This document shows positions 28,127-36,904 of a stretch of 64,000 nucleotides of DNA, one piece after another. This DNA comes from Acidobacteriota bacterium (lineage in GTDB: Bacteria > Acidobacteriota > Terriglobia > UBA7540). Position 1 is the stretch's first letter, and each line of letters starts with the position of its first letter. The notes beneath the pieces were generated by a model. That model had not been told where the DNA came from and did not search any database. It was given only the letters and a program-made list of their open reading frames with translations. Location: assembly GCA_021817045.1 (NCBI GenBank), contig JAKAWG010000001.1:67739-131738 (forward strand), written 5' to 3'. A program made the position numbers and the translations under genes.

Positions 28127-28861
28127 ATGCGTGGATTGACGACTGCGGAACTGCTGGACATTTGGGAGCGTGGACTTTGCCAAGAGCCCGCCGCACGGGC
28201 CTTGTCGCTATTGGCAGCGGCGTACCCGGAAATGTCCCCGAGACACCTTGCGGCTCTCAGCATCGGCCAACGTGACGCGCGGCTGGTCGCCTTGCGTGAA
28301 GCCCTTTTCGGCTCGGACGTGGAGGCGCTCGTCCCGTGTCCACAATGCGGAGAGCGATTGGAATTGAACTTTAGCACAGCGGACCTGCTTGCTACTCCTG
28401 AGCTGGAACCGGAAACGGAAGTCACCTTGAGCGTGGCTGGCTACCATCTCCGACTTCGTACGCCCAACAGCCAGGACCTGCTGGAAGCGGGGAATCAGAG
28501 CGACCTGGCCCAGAGCCGCCGGCAAATTCTTCGACGCTGCTTGTTATCCGTGAACCGCGGCGATGCCCCTGCCGAGTTGGCTAACCTATCTGCGGAAATT
28601 GGAGAGGCGGTGGCCCAAAAGTTGGCGGAGATTGACCCTCTCGCGAACATCCAAATGAACATTTCCTGCTCGGTCTGCAAGCACGCGTGGCAGGCGGTCT
28701 TCGATATCGTGTCGTTTTTTTGGACTGAACTTGAAGCGTGGGCTGGACGAATGTTGCAAGAGGTTCACGCACTGGCTTCAGCCTACGGCTGGTCGGAGCA
28801 AGAGATTCTGGCTCTCAGTCCCATGCGACGGCAGGTCTATCTGGAGATGCTCGGAGCATGA
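28127..28861 (+). CDS. T4 gp28-like baseplate protein with zinc-ribbon cysteines
   Basis: 244 aa; LLDIWERGLCQEPAARALSLLAAAYP, CPQCGERLELNF, CSVCKHAWQAVFDIVSFFWTELEAWAGRMLQEVHALASAYGWSEQEILALSPMRRQVYLEML. Confidence 0.82.
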   Translation: MRGLTTAELLDIWERGLCQEPAARALSLLAAAYPEMSPRHLAALSIGQRDARLVALREALFGSDVEALVPCPQCGERLELNFSTADLLATPELEPETEVTLSVAGYHLRLRTPNSQDLLEAGNQSDLAQSRRQILRRCLLSVNRGDAPAELANLSAEIGEAVAQKLAEIDPLANIQMNISCSVCKHAWQAVFDIVSFFWTELEAWAGRMLQEVHALASAYGWSEQEILALSPMRRQVYLEMLGA

Positions 28862-29721
28862 CCGATTTCCTGACCAACCTGCTGGCCCGAAGCTCCGGCG
28901 CTTTGCGGACAATCCAGCCACGTTTGCCTTTACTCTATGAGTCCTATCCGCGCCGCGGCGGCTCGCTGGGGGCCTCCAAAGGCGTTGAATTAAGCGCTGG
29001 AGTGATCGTGGCGGGAGCTGCGGAATGGATGGAACCTGGCCCCGCTCGTTACACACTTGGCCTGAAGTCCGCTGCACCGGCGCGACCTGCGCAGTCACAC
29101 GCCGACGTACATCCGCGCAACTCAGGCCCATCCTTTGAGCAAGCAGGTTCCGTACATTTTGAGCTGACCGGAATGCCAACGGCTCGAAGAGCAGTCTCAT
29201 CAACGCAAACTGGCCCGGAGGCTCTCGATGAGCGCTCGAAAAACAACCACACCTTTCGACCTGCGGAAACTACTGCAGAGCCAATTTCCCCAACCTCAGC
29301 GGGATCGAAAGAGAATCCCGCCTCTCCAGAGTCGGTCAAAGTTCTTCACCCACCCTCTGCCCGTTCCGCCAACGAGCACTCGCGGTCGTTTCCTTGGATG
29401 CAATTCCCGCCAGGGAGTTTGGGACAGCCCGCTCAGCGAGAAACAGACAGTGCGAAGAAAGCCATTCCGGGAAATTTCTCGCGAGCTCGGGGGAATCAAG
29501 TAACCTCACCCAGCCTGATGACGCCGCTGAAAGTAGCCAGCAGAGCAGGCAGCTTGCTCCGATCCAACGCCGAGGAGCCAGCCGTTCATATATCCATTGG
29601 CCGAGTGGAGGTGCGAGCCATTTCGCCCGGCTCGCCCGCTCAGCGTACGCCTGCGGCCAGATCCCGCTCCACGCTTTCCCTGGATGATTACTTGAAGCGG
29701 CGTGATCGAGGGTGGCAATGA
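28858..29721 (+). CDS. Low-complexity eCIS-associated protein with C-terminal HISIGRVEVRA/LSLDDYLKRR motif
   Basis: ATGA overlap with the upstream gene; P/S/R-rich middle; C-terminal VHISIGRVEVRAISPGSPAQRTPAARSRSTLSLDDYLKRRDRGWQ. Confidence 0.75.
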   Translation: MTDFLTNLLARSSGALRTIQPRLPLLYESYPRRGGSLGASKGVELSAGVIVAGAAEWMEPGPARYTLGLKSAAPARPAQSHADVHPRNSGPSFEQAGSVHFELTGMPTARRAVSSTQTGPEALDERSKNNHTFRPAETTAEPISPTSAGSKENPASPESVKVLHPPSARSANEHSRSFPWMQFPPGSLGQPAQRETDSAKKAIPGNFSRARGNQVTSPSLMTPLKVASRAGSLLRSNAEEPAVHISIGRVEVRAISPGSPAQRTPAARSRSTLSLDDYLKRRDRGWQ

Positions 29722-30926
29722 GCAACTACCTCGCTATCGCCACGGTGACGGCTGCCCTCCAGCAAATCCTCCACGCCCCCGTGAAAAGTGCCGTGCCCGG
29801 AGCTAACGTGGGCTTCAGCCGTCCCGACGGAACAAGCGCCACCTCGGGTCCCCTGGTCAATGTCTACCTCTACCAAGTAACCCCAAATGCCGCATATCGT
29901 AACGCCGACTTGTCCACACGCCGATCCGATGGGAGCCTTGTTCAAAAGCCCCAGGCGGCTCTCGACCTCCACTATTTATTTACGTTTCATGGTGACGACA
30001 AACAATTGGAACCTCAACGGATGCTGGGAGCTGTCGCCAGCACGCTTCACACTCAGCCTCTGCTTTCGACTCAGAACATCCAGGCGGCCGCGACGCAATA
30101 CAGCTTCCTTGCAGGCTCCGGGCTGGACAGCCAAGTGGAACGCGTGAAGTTTACGCCGACCGCTCTTTCGTTAGAGGAGTTCACAAAGCTATGGTCGGCG
30201 TTCTTTCAAATCGAGTACACCCTGTCGGCTGCTTACCAGGCCTCGCTTGTCTTGATTGAGAGCGACGATGCGCCGCAGGAAGCCTTACCTGTCTCTGCCC
30301 GGAATGTTTACGTCCTGCCGTTCCGCCGGCCCACAATCATCCAGGTGACCTCGCAGGCGGGAGTGGCCCAACCGATTCTCGCGTCAAGTACGCTGCTGGT
30401 GCAGGGCCAAAACCTGCTTGCGCCCCTCACGCTGGTACGAGTGGGAAACGCCGTCGTGACTCCGTCGACCGTATTGGATAAGGCGATTATCCTGCCGGTT
30501 CCACCCAGCCTCGCGGCCGGCGTGCAAGGTCTACAAGTCGTCCAAGAGTTGCAAATCGGGACGCCTGCACAGCCGCATTCCGGGTTCGAATCCAACGTCG
30601 TGCCGTTCGTCTTGCACCCGATCATCGTTCCACAGACGGCAACGGCCTCGCAGATCTCGGTGAACGTAACGCCCGTGGCGCAGGCAGGGCAGCGAGCGGC
30701 GCTTCTGCTTAATGAGGCTACAAGTCCGCCTCCGCCGGCGCCGGCAGCGTACACGTTCGCTCTGGCGCCACTCGCGAGCAGCACGAATACGTTGAATTTC
30801 AAGCTCACGAACGTAAAGTCTGGCGGCACGAAGTATTTTATCCGAGTAACCGTGGATGGCGCCGAGAGCCCCCTGGACCTTGACCCGAGCAGTTTAACCT
30901 TCGGCCCGACGGTAACGATCGCATGA
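29718..30926 (+). CDS. DUF4255 family eCIS protein (putative cap/terminator) with IPT/Ig-like extension
   Basis: MSNYLAIATVTAALQQILHAPVKSAVPGANVGFSRPDG, VNVYLYQVTPNAAYRNADLSTRRSDG, LDLHYLFTFHGDDKQLEPQRMLG; ATGA overlap. Confidence 0.9.
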   Translation: MSNYLAIATVTAALQQILHAPVKSAVPGANVGFSRPDGTSATSGPLVNVYLYQVTPNAAYRNADLSTRRSDGSLVQKPQAALDLHYLFTFHGDDKQLEPQRMLGAVASTLHTQPLLSTQNIQAAATQYSFLAGSGLDSQVERVKFTPTALSLEEFTKLWSAFFQIEYTLSAAYQASLVLIESDDAPQEALPVSARNVYVLPFRRPTIIQVTSQAGVAQPILASSTLLVQGQNLLAPLTLVRVGNAVVTPSTVLDKAIILPVPPSLAAGVQGLQVVQELQIGTPAQPHSGFESNVVPFVLHPIIVPQTATASQISVNVTPVAQAGQRAALLLNEATSPPPPAPAAYTFALAPLASSTNTLNFKLTNVKSGGTKYFIRVTVDGAESPLDLDPSSLTFGPTVTIA

Positions 30927-32989
30927 GCCAAGCCGCAACGCACATTTGGGAAAAGGCGAATCAGACGTATCTGATGGCGAGGCTTTCCGAGGTGCGCTTA
31001 ATTCTTGAGAATTTTTTTGCGCGCCCGGAAGAGCCGAAGGTGAAAAACGAAACGTCGCTGCCACTTCCGTTCTCCGAGCTAAGCCCGGGCGTGCAATCTT
31101 CGTCGGCGCTCGAAAGCCTCGCCGCGATGTTCGGCCTTTCCAGCTTCGAGCGCAAGATTCTGTTGATGTGCGCCGGCATCGAGTTGGACTCGCGCTTTCG
31201 AAACCTTCTTGCTGCGTCGGGCAATCAGCGCTATTCGCTGCCTACGTTTAGCCTCGCGCTCGCGGCTTTCGAAGATGCGCATTGGAGTGCACTGTCACCG
31301 GAGCGTCCGCTCCGCTACTGGCGATTGGTGGATGTCATGGCAGGCGATACGTTTACCACCATTCCGCTGCGCATCGATGAACGCATCTTGCACTACCTAA
31401 CAGGGATCGCCTGTATTGACGAGCGCTTGCGCAGTCTCACGAAACCCTTGCCGGTAACCGGCGCCCTGTCCAGGTCGCAGCGCGCGTTGGCGGAACAGGT
31501 CGCCAAGAGTTGGATCCCATCAGATCGCTCAGCCTGGCCCGTCGTGCAATTGTGCGGAAGCCATCGAGACAATAAGCGGGCTATTGCTGCGGCTGCGTGC
31601 GCCATGCTCGGACTTAACCTGCGCTTCATGCCGGCCCCGGATGTCACACGAGTATCGACGGATCTCGATCTTTTCGCGCGGCTCTGGGAGCGCGAAGCGG
31701 CACTCGCGCCCTCGGCCCTCCTACTCGAGTGCGAGGCATTGGAATCCTCGGATGCCCCGGGCGGAGCTACGGTCCAATGGCTCGTAGAAACCCTGCGTTG
31801 CCCTCTGCTCGTCTCTGCGCGTGAACGCCGGGCTCTCGTGGAACATCCGCAGCTCTCCTTTGACGTGCCTAAACTTCCCGGCGCGGACCAGATTGAAATA
31901 TGGAGAGAAGCGTTGGGACCTTCGGCCTCCTTGCTCAACGGAACACTCGAACGGTTGGTATCGCACTTCAGCTTGAGCGGCAGTGATATCCGGTCCGCTG
32001 CGGACCTGGCGCTCGAAAAAGGCGAATTCAGGCCGAATGCTGCAGCAGCCCGCGCCGGCTCCTCGCCCGACTCACCGGTCGCAGACGCAGGAGCCGAAAT
32101 TACGACCGAACTGAAAATCTACGCTGACGACTTGGCATCCAGGCTCTGGGACGCCTGCCGCGCCTACGCTCGACCCTGCCTGGAGGGGCTAGCACAGCGC
32201 ATCGAGCCTGCTGCCACGTGGGACGACTTAGTATTGCCGGAACGGCAGAAGCAACTCCTCCGGGAAATCACGGTACACGTTCGGCAGCGCTCAAAGGTTT
32301 ACGAACGATGGGGTTTTGCGCTCAAGGGTGCTCGTGGTCTCGGCATCACGGGTCTGTTTGCGGGCCCAAGCGGCACCGGTAAGACGATGGCCAGCGAGAT
32401 TTTGGCGAACGAACTCAAGCTTGATTTATACAGAATCGACTTGAGCCAGGTGGTCAGCAAGTACATTGGCGAGACCGAAAAGAACCTGCGTCGCGTGTTC
32501 GACGCCGCTGAAAATGGTGCCGCCATTCTCTTGTTCGACGAAGCGGACGCGCTGTTCGGGAAGCGTAGCGAAGTCAAAGACAGCCATGACCGTTACGCGA
32601 ACGTCGAGGTCAGTTACTTGCTTCAACGGATGGAAGCGTACCGCGGCTTGGCCATTCTTACGACAAACCGCAGAGAGGCGCTCGACGCAGCCTTCCTTCG
32701 GCGCATTCGCTTCGTCGTGGAGTTTCCATTTCCGGATGCCGCGCAGCGCGCAGACATCTGGCGCCGCGTTTTCCCGCTTCAGACTCCCACGGCGGATTTG
32801 CGGATCGATCACTTGGCGCGACTCAATGCCGCTGGCGGTCACATCCGGAATATCGCTTTGGCCGCGGCGTTCCTCGCTGCAGACGCAGGTGAGCCGGTGA
32901 GAATGCTTCATCTTTTGCGAGCCGCGCGAAGCGAGTTTGCAAAGCTCGAGCGGCCGCTGACAGATTCCGACTTTACCGGATGGGTATGA
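30923..32989 (+). CDS. eCIS AAA+ ATPase (Afp15-like)
   Basis: 688 aa; LFAGPSGTGKTMASEILANEL (Walker A), AAILLFDEADALFGKRSEVKDSHDRYANVEVSYLLQRME, TTNRREALDAAFLRRIRFVVEFPFPD. Confidence 0.94.
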   Translation: MSQAATHIWEKANQTYLMARLSEVRLILENFFARPEEPKVKNETSLPLPFSELSPGVQSSSALESLAAMFGLSSFERKILLMCAGIELDSRFRNLLAASGNQRYSLPTFSLALAAFEDAHWSALSPERPLRYWRLVDVMAGDTFTTIPLRIDERILHYLTGIACIDERLRSLTKPLPVTGALSRSQRALAEQVAKSWIPSDRSAWPVVQLCGSHRDNKRAIAAAACAMLGLNLRFMPAPDVTRVSTDLDLFARLWEREAALAPSALLLECEALESSDAPGGATVQWLVETLRCPLLVSARERRALVEHPQLSFDVPKLPGADQIEIWREALGPSASLLNGTLERLVSHFSLSGSDIRSAADLALEKGEFRPNAAAARAGSSPDSPVADAGAEITTELKIYADDLASRLWDACRAYARPCLEGLAQRIEPAATWDDLVLPERQKQLLREITVHVRQRSKVYERWGFALKGARGLGITGLFAGPSGTGKTMASEILANELKLDLYRIDLSQVVSKYIGETEKNLRRVFDAAENGAAILLFDEADALFGKRSEVKDSHDRYANVEVSYLLQRMEAYRGLAILTTNRREALDAAFLRRIRFVVEFPFPDAAQRADIWRRVFPLQTPTADLRIDHLARLNAAGGHIRNIALAAAFLAADAGEPVRMLHLLRAARSEFAKLERPLTDSDFTGWV

Positions 32990-33297
32990 TGTCACGAGTC
33001 GAGGTGCGCATCGACGAACTCGTCCTGCTCGGCTTTGGTCTTGCCGAGCGTGATCGGATTGCCGCCGCAGTTCAACAAGAGTTGACCCGACTGATCCGTA
33101 AGGAAGGGGTGGCGGGATTAATCCGGAACCCAATGGTGCGCGCACGCCTGGATGCGGGCACGATTCGCATTCGAGCCGGCGGAAAAGCCAAAGCAACCGG
33201 AGCCGCGATCAGCGGTGCGATATATCGAAGCTTGAATTGCCAAACTGCTGGCGTTGAGCGAGTCGGAAGGCCTGTTCCAGGGGTTCATTTGCGATGA
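32986..33297 (+). CDS. Small eCIS-associated hypothetical protein
   Basis: MSRVEVRIDELVLLGFGLAERDRIAAAVQQELTRLIRKEG...; ATGA overlaps at both ends. Confidence 0.75.
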   Translation: MMSRVEVRIDELVLLGFGLAERDRIAAAVQQELTRLIRKEGVAGLIRNPMVRARLDAGTIRIRAGGKAKATGAAISGAIYRSLNCQTAGVERVGRPVPGVHLR

Positions 33298-34622
33298 GCG
33301 AAAGAGCCTACCTGGCGTCAAAACAACCTGCGGCTTCGGCGCTGCACCTGACGCCTGCGACTTTTGGAATCCTGCAACGGAAATGCGCCTGTAGCGGTTC
33401 GGGAGGCGAGTGCGAGGAGTGCGGGAAGAAGAAAATGACCTTGCAGCGCCATCCGGCCGGTCGCAACGATCCTGCAGCAGTGCCGCCGATTGTACACGAT
33501 GTGCTCCGCTCGTCCGGCCGGCCGTTGGATGCTGAGACGCGCGCGTTCTTCGAGCCGCGTTTCGGGCATGATTTCAGCCGGGTCCGGGTACACACGGACG
33601 AGAAAGCCACCAAGTCGGCCAGCCAGGTCAATGCTCTGGCGTACGCTTCCGGACGGAACGTGGTTTTTGCGGCCGGTTTGTATTCTCCCTCGACAACGTC
33701 TGGACGTCGTTTGCTGGCGCATGAGCTCGCCCATGTGGTGCAGCAGCGCAATTGTCCGGGCAGTTCCCCTCATCTTCTATCCTCCCCTGGGGACTCGCTT
33801 GAACAAGAAGCCGCGCGCGCCGGAGCAGCATCAATGGAGGCAGGACCTTCGACCCACTTATCTGGCTCCCCGCCGTTGCTGCAGCGGCAAGACGCGGGTG
33901 TTCCGGCTTCACCGGACGCCGGACCTCCTGTCTCGGTTCCACCTGCAGCCCCGCCGGCTACGACCACAGCATCAGCTCCCGCAACGTCGGGATCGGCTAC
34001 GCCGGTAGCCCCGCTCAAGGCAACTCGAATTGCCTTCAAGACCAGCGGCGCTCTTGACCCGCAGAATTGCTCAGCGATCAAACCGGCTGGGCTGGGTGTT
34101 GGCGCCGCGGGGAGCGCGTCTAACGGCATGGAAATGACTTACCGGATCGATGGAACTATACCTGCCGGTACGCAGTTCGATATCCTTCGAACCAGAACAG
34201 ATACATTTTGGCAGCAGGTTGGGGGTGCATGGGCGCAAATCTTCCACGACCCTGCCGGAACCAACGACGATCATACGAACGACGATGAGTGTCTTGCTCC
34301 CACTGCGACAAAACACATTTTCGTCATCGACCAACCGGGGTTGAAGCCCGGACGCGACCCGCGAGGTGTGGGCGTTTTTGGTGGCGCCACGGTGTCCGCC
34401 AGCGCCACGGCATTTGCGGCTAAGTTCAGTTTCGCGGAGTGGGTGATCGCCAAGAGTCCTGGTGGCGGCTGGGAAGTTATCTCAGACCCCACATTCACCT
34501 TTTGGCACTCCATCACCTCCGTAGCCCAGATCGCAGGCGGATGGACCCTTGTCGACACGCCACGCGGGCAGCATAACGAAATTTCTCTAGGCAGCATAGT
34601 CACGACCGGCGCGACGCCCTGA
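33294..34622 (+). CDS. DUF4157-domain protein 1 (putative eCIS cargo)
   Basis: 442 aa; LQRKCACSGSGGECEECGKKKMTLQR, VHDVLRSSGRPLDAETRAFFEPRFGHDFSRVRVHTD, RLLAHELAHVVQQ (HExxH); unassigned C-terminal domain. Confidence 0.9.
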   Translation: MSERAYLASKQPAASALHLTPATFGILQRKCACSGSGGECEECGKKKMTLQRHPAGRNDPAAVPPIVHDVLRSSGRPLDAETRAFFEPRFGHDFSRVRVHTDEKATKSASQVNALAYASGRNVVFAAGLYSPSTTSGRRLLAHELAHVVQQRNCPGSSPHLLSSPGDSLEQEAARAGAASMEAGPSTHLSGSPPLLQRQDAGVPASPDAGPPVSVPPAAPPATTTASAPATSGSATPVAPLKATRIAFKTSGALDPQNCSAIKPAGLGVGAAGSASNGMEMTYRIDGTIPAGTQFDILRTRTDTFWQQVGGAWAQIFHDPAGTNDDHTNDDECLAPTATKHIFVIDQPGLKPGRDPRGVGVFGGATVSASATAFAAKFSFAEWVIAKSPGGGWEVISDPTFTFWHSITSVAQIAGGWTLVDTPRGQHNEISLGSIVTTGATP

Positions 34623-34657
34623 CTCTACAACACGGTCAACAGAATTGGGCAGAACTG

Positions 34658-35887
34658 ATGAAAAATGACCGAACGCATATGATTCCAAACTGTTCGAGAG
34701 GATTGGCAGAAGCGCCCTTTGAGTCCACCCTGACCCAACAGAAGCGCGTCCGCGGACAAATCGACGAACCTCATACAGGACTTAAAGAAAACAGCAAGAA
34801 CCTTCCAACCTCGGAACTCCGCACCATCGACCAGGCTGAAACAAGTCTCGTGCCGCGGCAAGTTCACGACGTGCTACGCTCTCCCGGCCAGCCTTTAGAC
34901 GCTCAGACTCGGACCTTCTTTGAGTCACGCTTTGGGCATGATTTCAGCAAAGTGCGCGTGCATACCGATTCGCGCGCGGCTGACTCGGCTTATGCCGTTG
35001 CCGCCCAGGCATACGCGGTGGGCGACGACATCGTTTTTCGTGGAGGCAAATATGCCCCCGGAACAGTCGAGGGGAAGCAACTGCTCGCGCATGAACTGGC
35101 ACACGTTGCGCAACGCGCTGCGTCGAATGCGTCCGCGAAGGCTATCAGTTCTCCGAATGACGCCGGCGAGCGCGAAGCAGAGCGTGTCGCCTCAAGAATC
35201 TCATCCGGGTGGTCAGCGACCGTTATGATCACGCCGGGGGCCGCCTATTTACAGCGCCAAGGAGACCTCACGCTTACCATGCCGCAACTCGGGGCGCCGC
35301 GGCGTGAGTATAGCCTGTTCCCTCCTGGCCAGGAGCCCCGCCTGCACCTTGATCCCTGGGTCCAGGCCTACATGCTGCTCGATCCCGATAAGATTCAGCA
35401 GTCGTTTCTCGACCTCAACCTGAACCTCAGCGGCGTAGCCTTGCCTACCCCAACCGGATTTCAGTTTCCGACAACGCCGCCTGCAACTCCAGCCCCCATC
35501 GTGCCGCCGGGAGCGGGGCCGGCGACCCCTAGGGCTGCGTCGGTAGGCGACGTTCTGTCCGCCCTGGCGGCGGTGCCCGCTGTTAAGAGCGAAATCACCC
35601 GGCTGCGCGATGCAGCAAGCAGTCAATTGCGGCGGGATTGGCGAAGCCTTTCCACCGCAGACAAGGTGGTGGTGGTCGGAGGTACGGCACTGGTGGCGGG
35701 AGGCGCTCTAGCAGGAATCTTCGCCAACAGCAGCTCGCGACAGTTCGTGCTAAGCCAGATTCAAGGTAAGAACATTCCTGTCCCATTCGTTCCGGAGCTT
35801 AGCGTGCAAGTGAATCCAATCGGCCCGAATCAATCCGTGATGTTTACTCTCGACCTCTCGGCCTTGGCCAGGAAGCTCGGGATGTAA
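34658..35887 (+). CDS. DUF4157-domain protein 2 (putative eCIS cargo) with C-terminal hydrophobic segment
   Basis: 409 aa; VHDVLRSPGQPLDAQTRTFFESRFGHDFSKVRVHTDSRAADSAYAV, LLAHELAHVAQR, C-terminal KVVVVGGTALVAGGALAGIFANSS. Confidence 0.9.
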   Translation: MKNDRTHMIPNCSRGLAEAPFESTLTQQKRVRGQIDEPHTGLKENSKNLPTSELRTIDQAETSLVPRQVHDVLRSPGQPLDAQTRTFFESRFGHDFSKVRVHTDSRAADSAYAVAAQAYAVGDDIVFRGGKYAPGTVEGKQLLAHELAHVAQRAASNASAKAISSPNDAGEREAERVASRISSGWSATVMITPGAAYLQRQGDLTLTMPQLGAPRREYSLFPPGQEPRLHLDPWVQAYMLLDPDKIQQSFLDLNLNLSGVALPTPTGFQFPTTPPATPAPIVPPGAGPATPRAASVGDVLSALAAVPAVKSEITRLRDAASSQLRRDWRSLSTADKVVVVGGTALVAGGALAGIFANSSSRQFVLSQIQGKNIPVPFVPELSVQVNPIGPNQSVMFTLDLSALARKLGM

Positions 35888-35906
35888 TCGTGCAAAGGAG
35901 TTGAGA

Positions 35907-36509
35907 ATGGCCATTTCACCTCGGTTACTGAAAGGCGCAATCGTTTCAGTGGACCCGAACACCGGGATTCCGATGGGTACGATCAACTTGCAGTACAACC
36001 CGGATGAGATCACCCGCAGCCTTAAACCTCAGAGCGTCGGGGACGAACCGGACCGTACCGAGATTCTGCGTCTCAAAGGCCCACCCATCGAAACGATCAA
36101 GTGCTCCGTGGAAATCGACGCGACAGATCAGCTTGCCTTGGGCGATGCCAATACGCTGGCTCACGGAATCCAGCCTCAACTGGCGGCGTTGGAACTGCTG
36201 GTTTATCCCTCCAGCGCCACCTTGGTTGCGAATGAAGTTTTGTCTCTGGTGGGCACAATCGAAATTCTTCCCATGGAATCGGCCCTCACGCTCTTTGTGT
36301 GGAGCAAGACGCGCGTCACACCGGTGCGCATCACGGATTTGGAGGTCACGGAAGAAGCCTTCGATCCGCAACTGAATCCGATTCGCGCGAAGGTATCGTT
36401 GGGTATGCGCGTGCTGAATATCAACGACGTGGGATTCCTGACGCCCGCAGGCGCCTTGTACATGGTTTATCAAGTCCAAAAAGAGGCGCTCGCAGCGCTA
36501 TCTGCATGA
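35907..36509 (+). CDS. CIS-tube/LysM-adaptor type baseplate protein
   Basis: MAISPRLLKGAIVSVDPNTGIPMGTINLQYNPDEITRSLKPQSV...IETIKCSVEIDATDQLALGD. Confidence 0.85.
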   Translation: MAISPRLLKGAIVSVDPNTGIPMGTINLQYNPDEITRSLKPQSVGDEPDRTEILRLKGPPIETIKCSVEIDATDQLALGDANTLAHGIQPQLAALELLVYPSSATLVANEVLSLVGTIEILPMESALTLFVWSKTRVTPVRITDLEVTEEAFDPQLNPIRAKVSLGMRVLNINDVGFLTPAGALYMVYQVQKEALAALSA

Positions 36510-36524
36510 CGAGGAGGTGGCACG

Positions 36525-36890
36525 ATGGACAACGCGCTGCAATCCATGGTTCTGTCTGCTGCCAGCACAGGTGGACCAACTAATCCGAGCAGCCGCTATT
36601 ACGGCTTTGCGATGAATACCTTCACTCGCGCGGACGGTGTGCCGGTGGCCTATCTCCAGCGCCGTTTTATTCCGCAACCAGCGATTTACACGTTACTACA
36701 GAACTGCGTCGTCGTGGATGACGACCGTTTAGACAACCTCGCAACAAAGTATCTCGGTGACCCGCTGCTCTTCTGGATGATCGCGGACGCCAACGGCGCT
36801 ACGAATCCGGATGAACTCGTGGCCCAGGTGGGGCGCACGATACAAATCCCCCTGGGTTCGTCCATCCCCCCGGGCGCACGGAATGGATAG
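36525..36890 (+). CDS. LysM-like baseplate/tail protein
   Basis: 121 aa; DDRLDNLATKYLGDPLLFWMIADANGATNPDELVAQVGRTIQIP. Confidence 0.75.
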   Translation: MDNALQSMVLSAASTGGPTNPSSRYYGFAMNTFTRADGVPVAYLQRRFIPQPAIYTLLQNCVVVDDDRLDNLATKYLGDPLLFWMIADANGATNPDELVAQVGRTIQIPLGSSIPPGARNG

Positions 36891-36904
36891 CCGAACTCCT
36901 CTTC

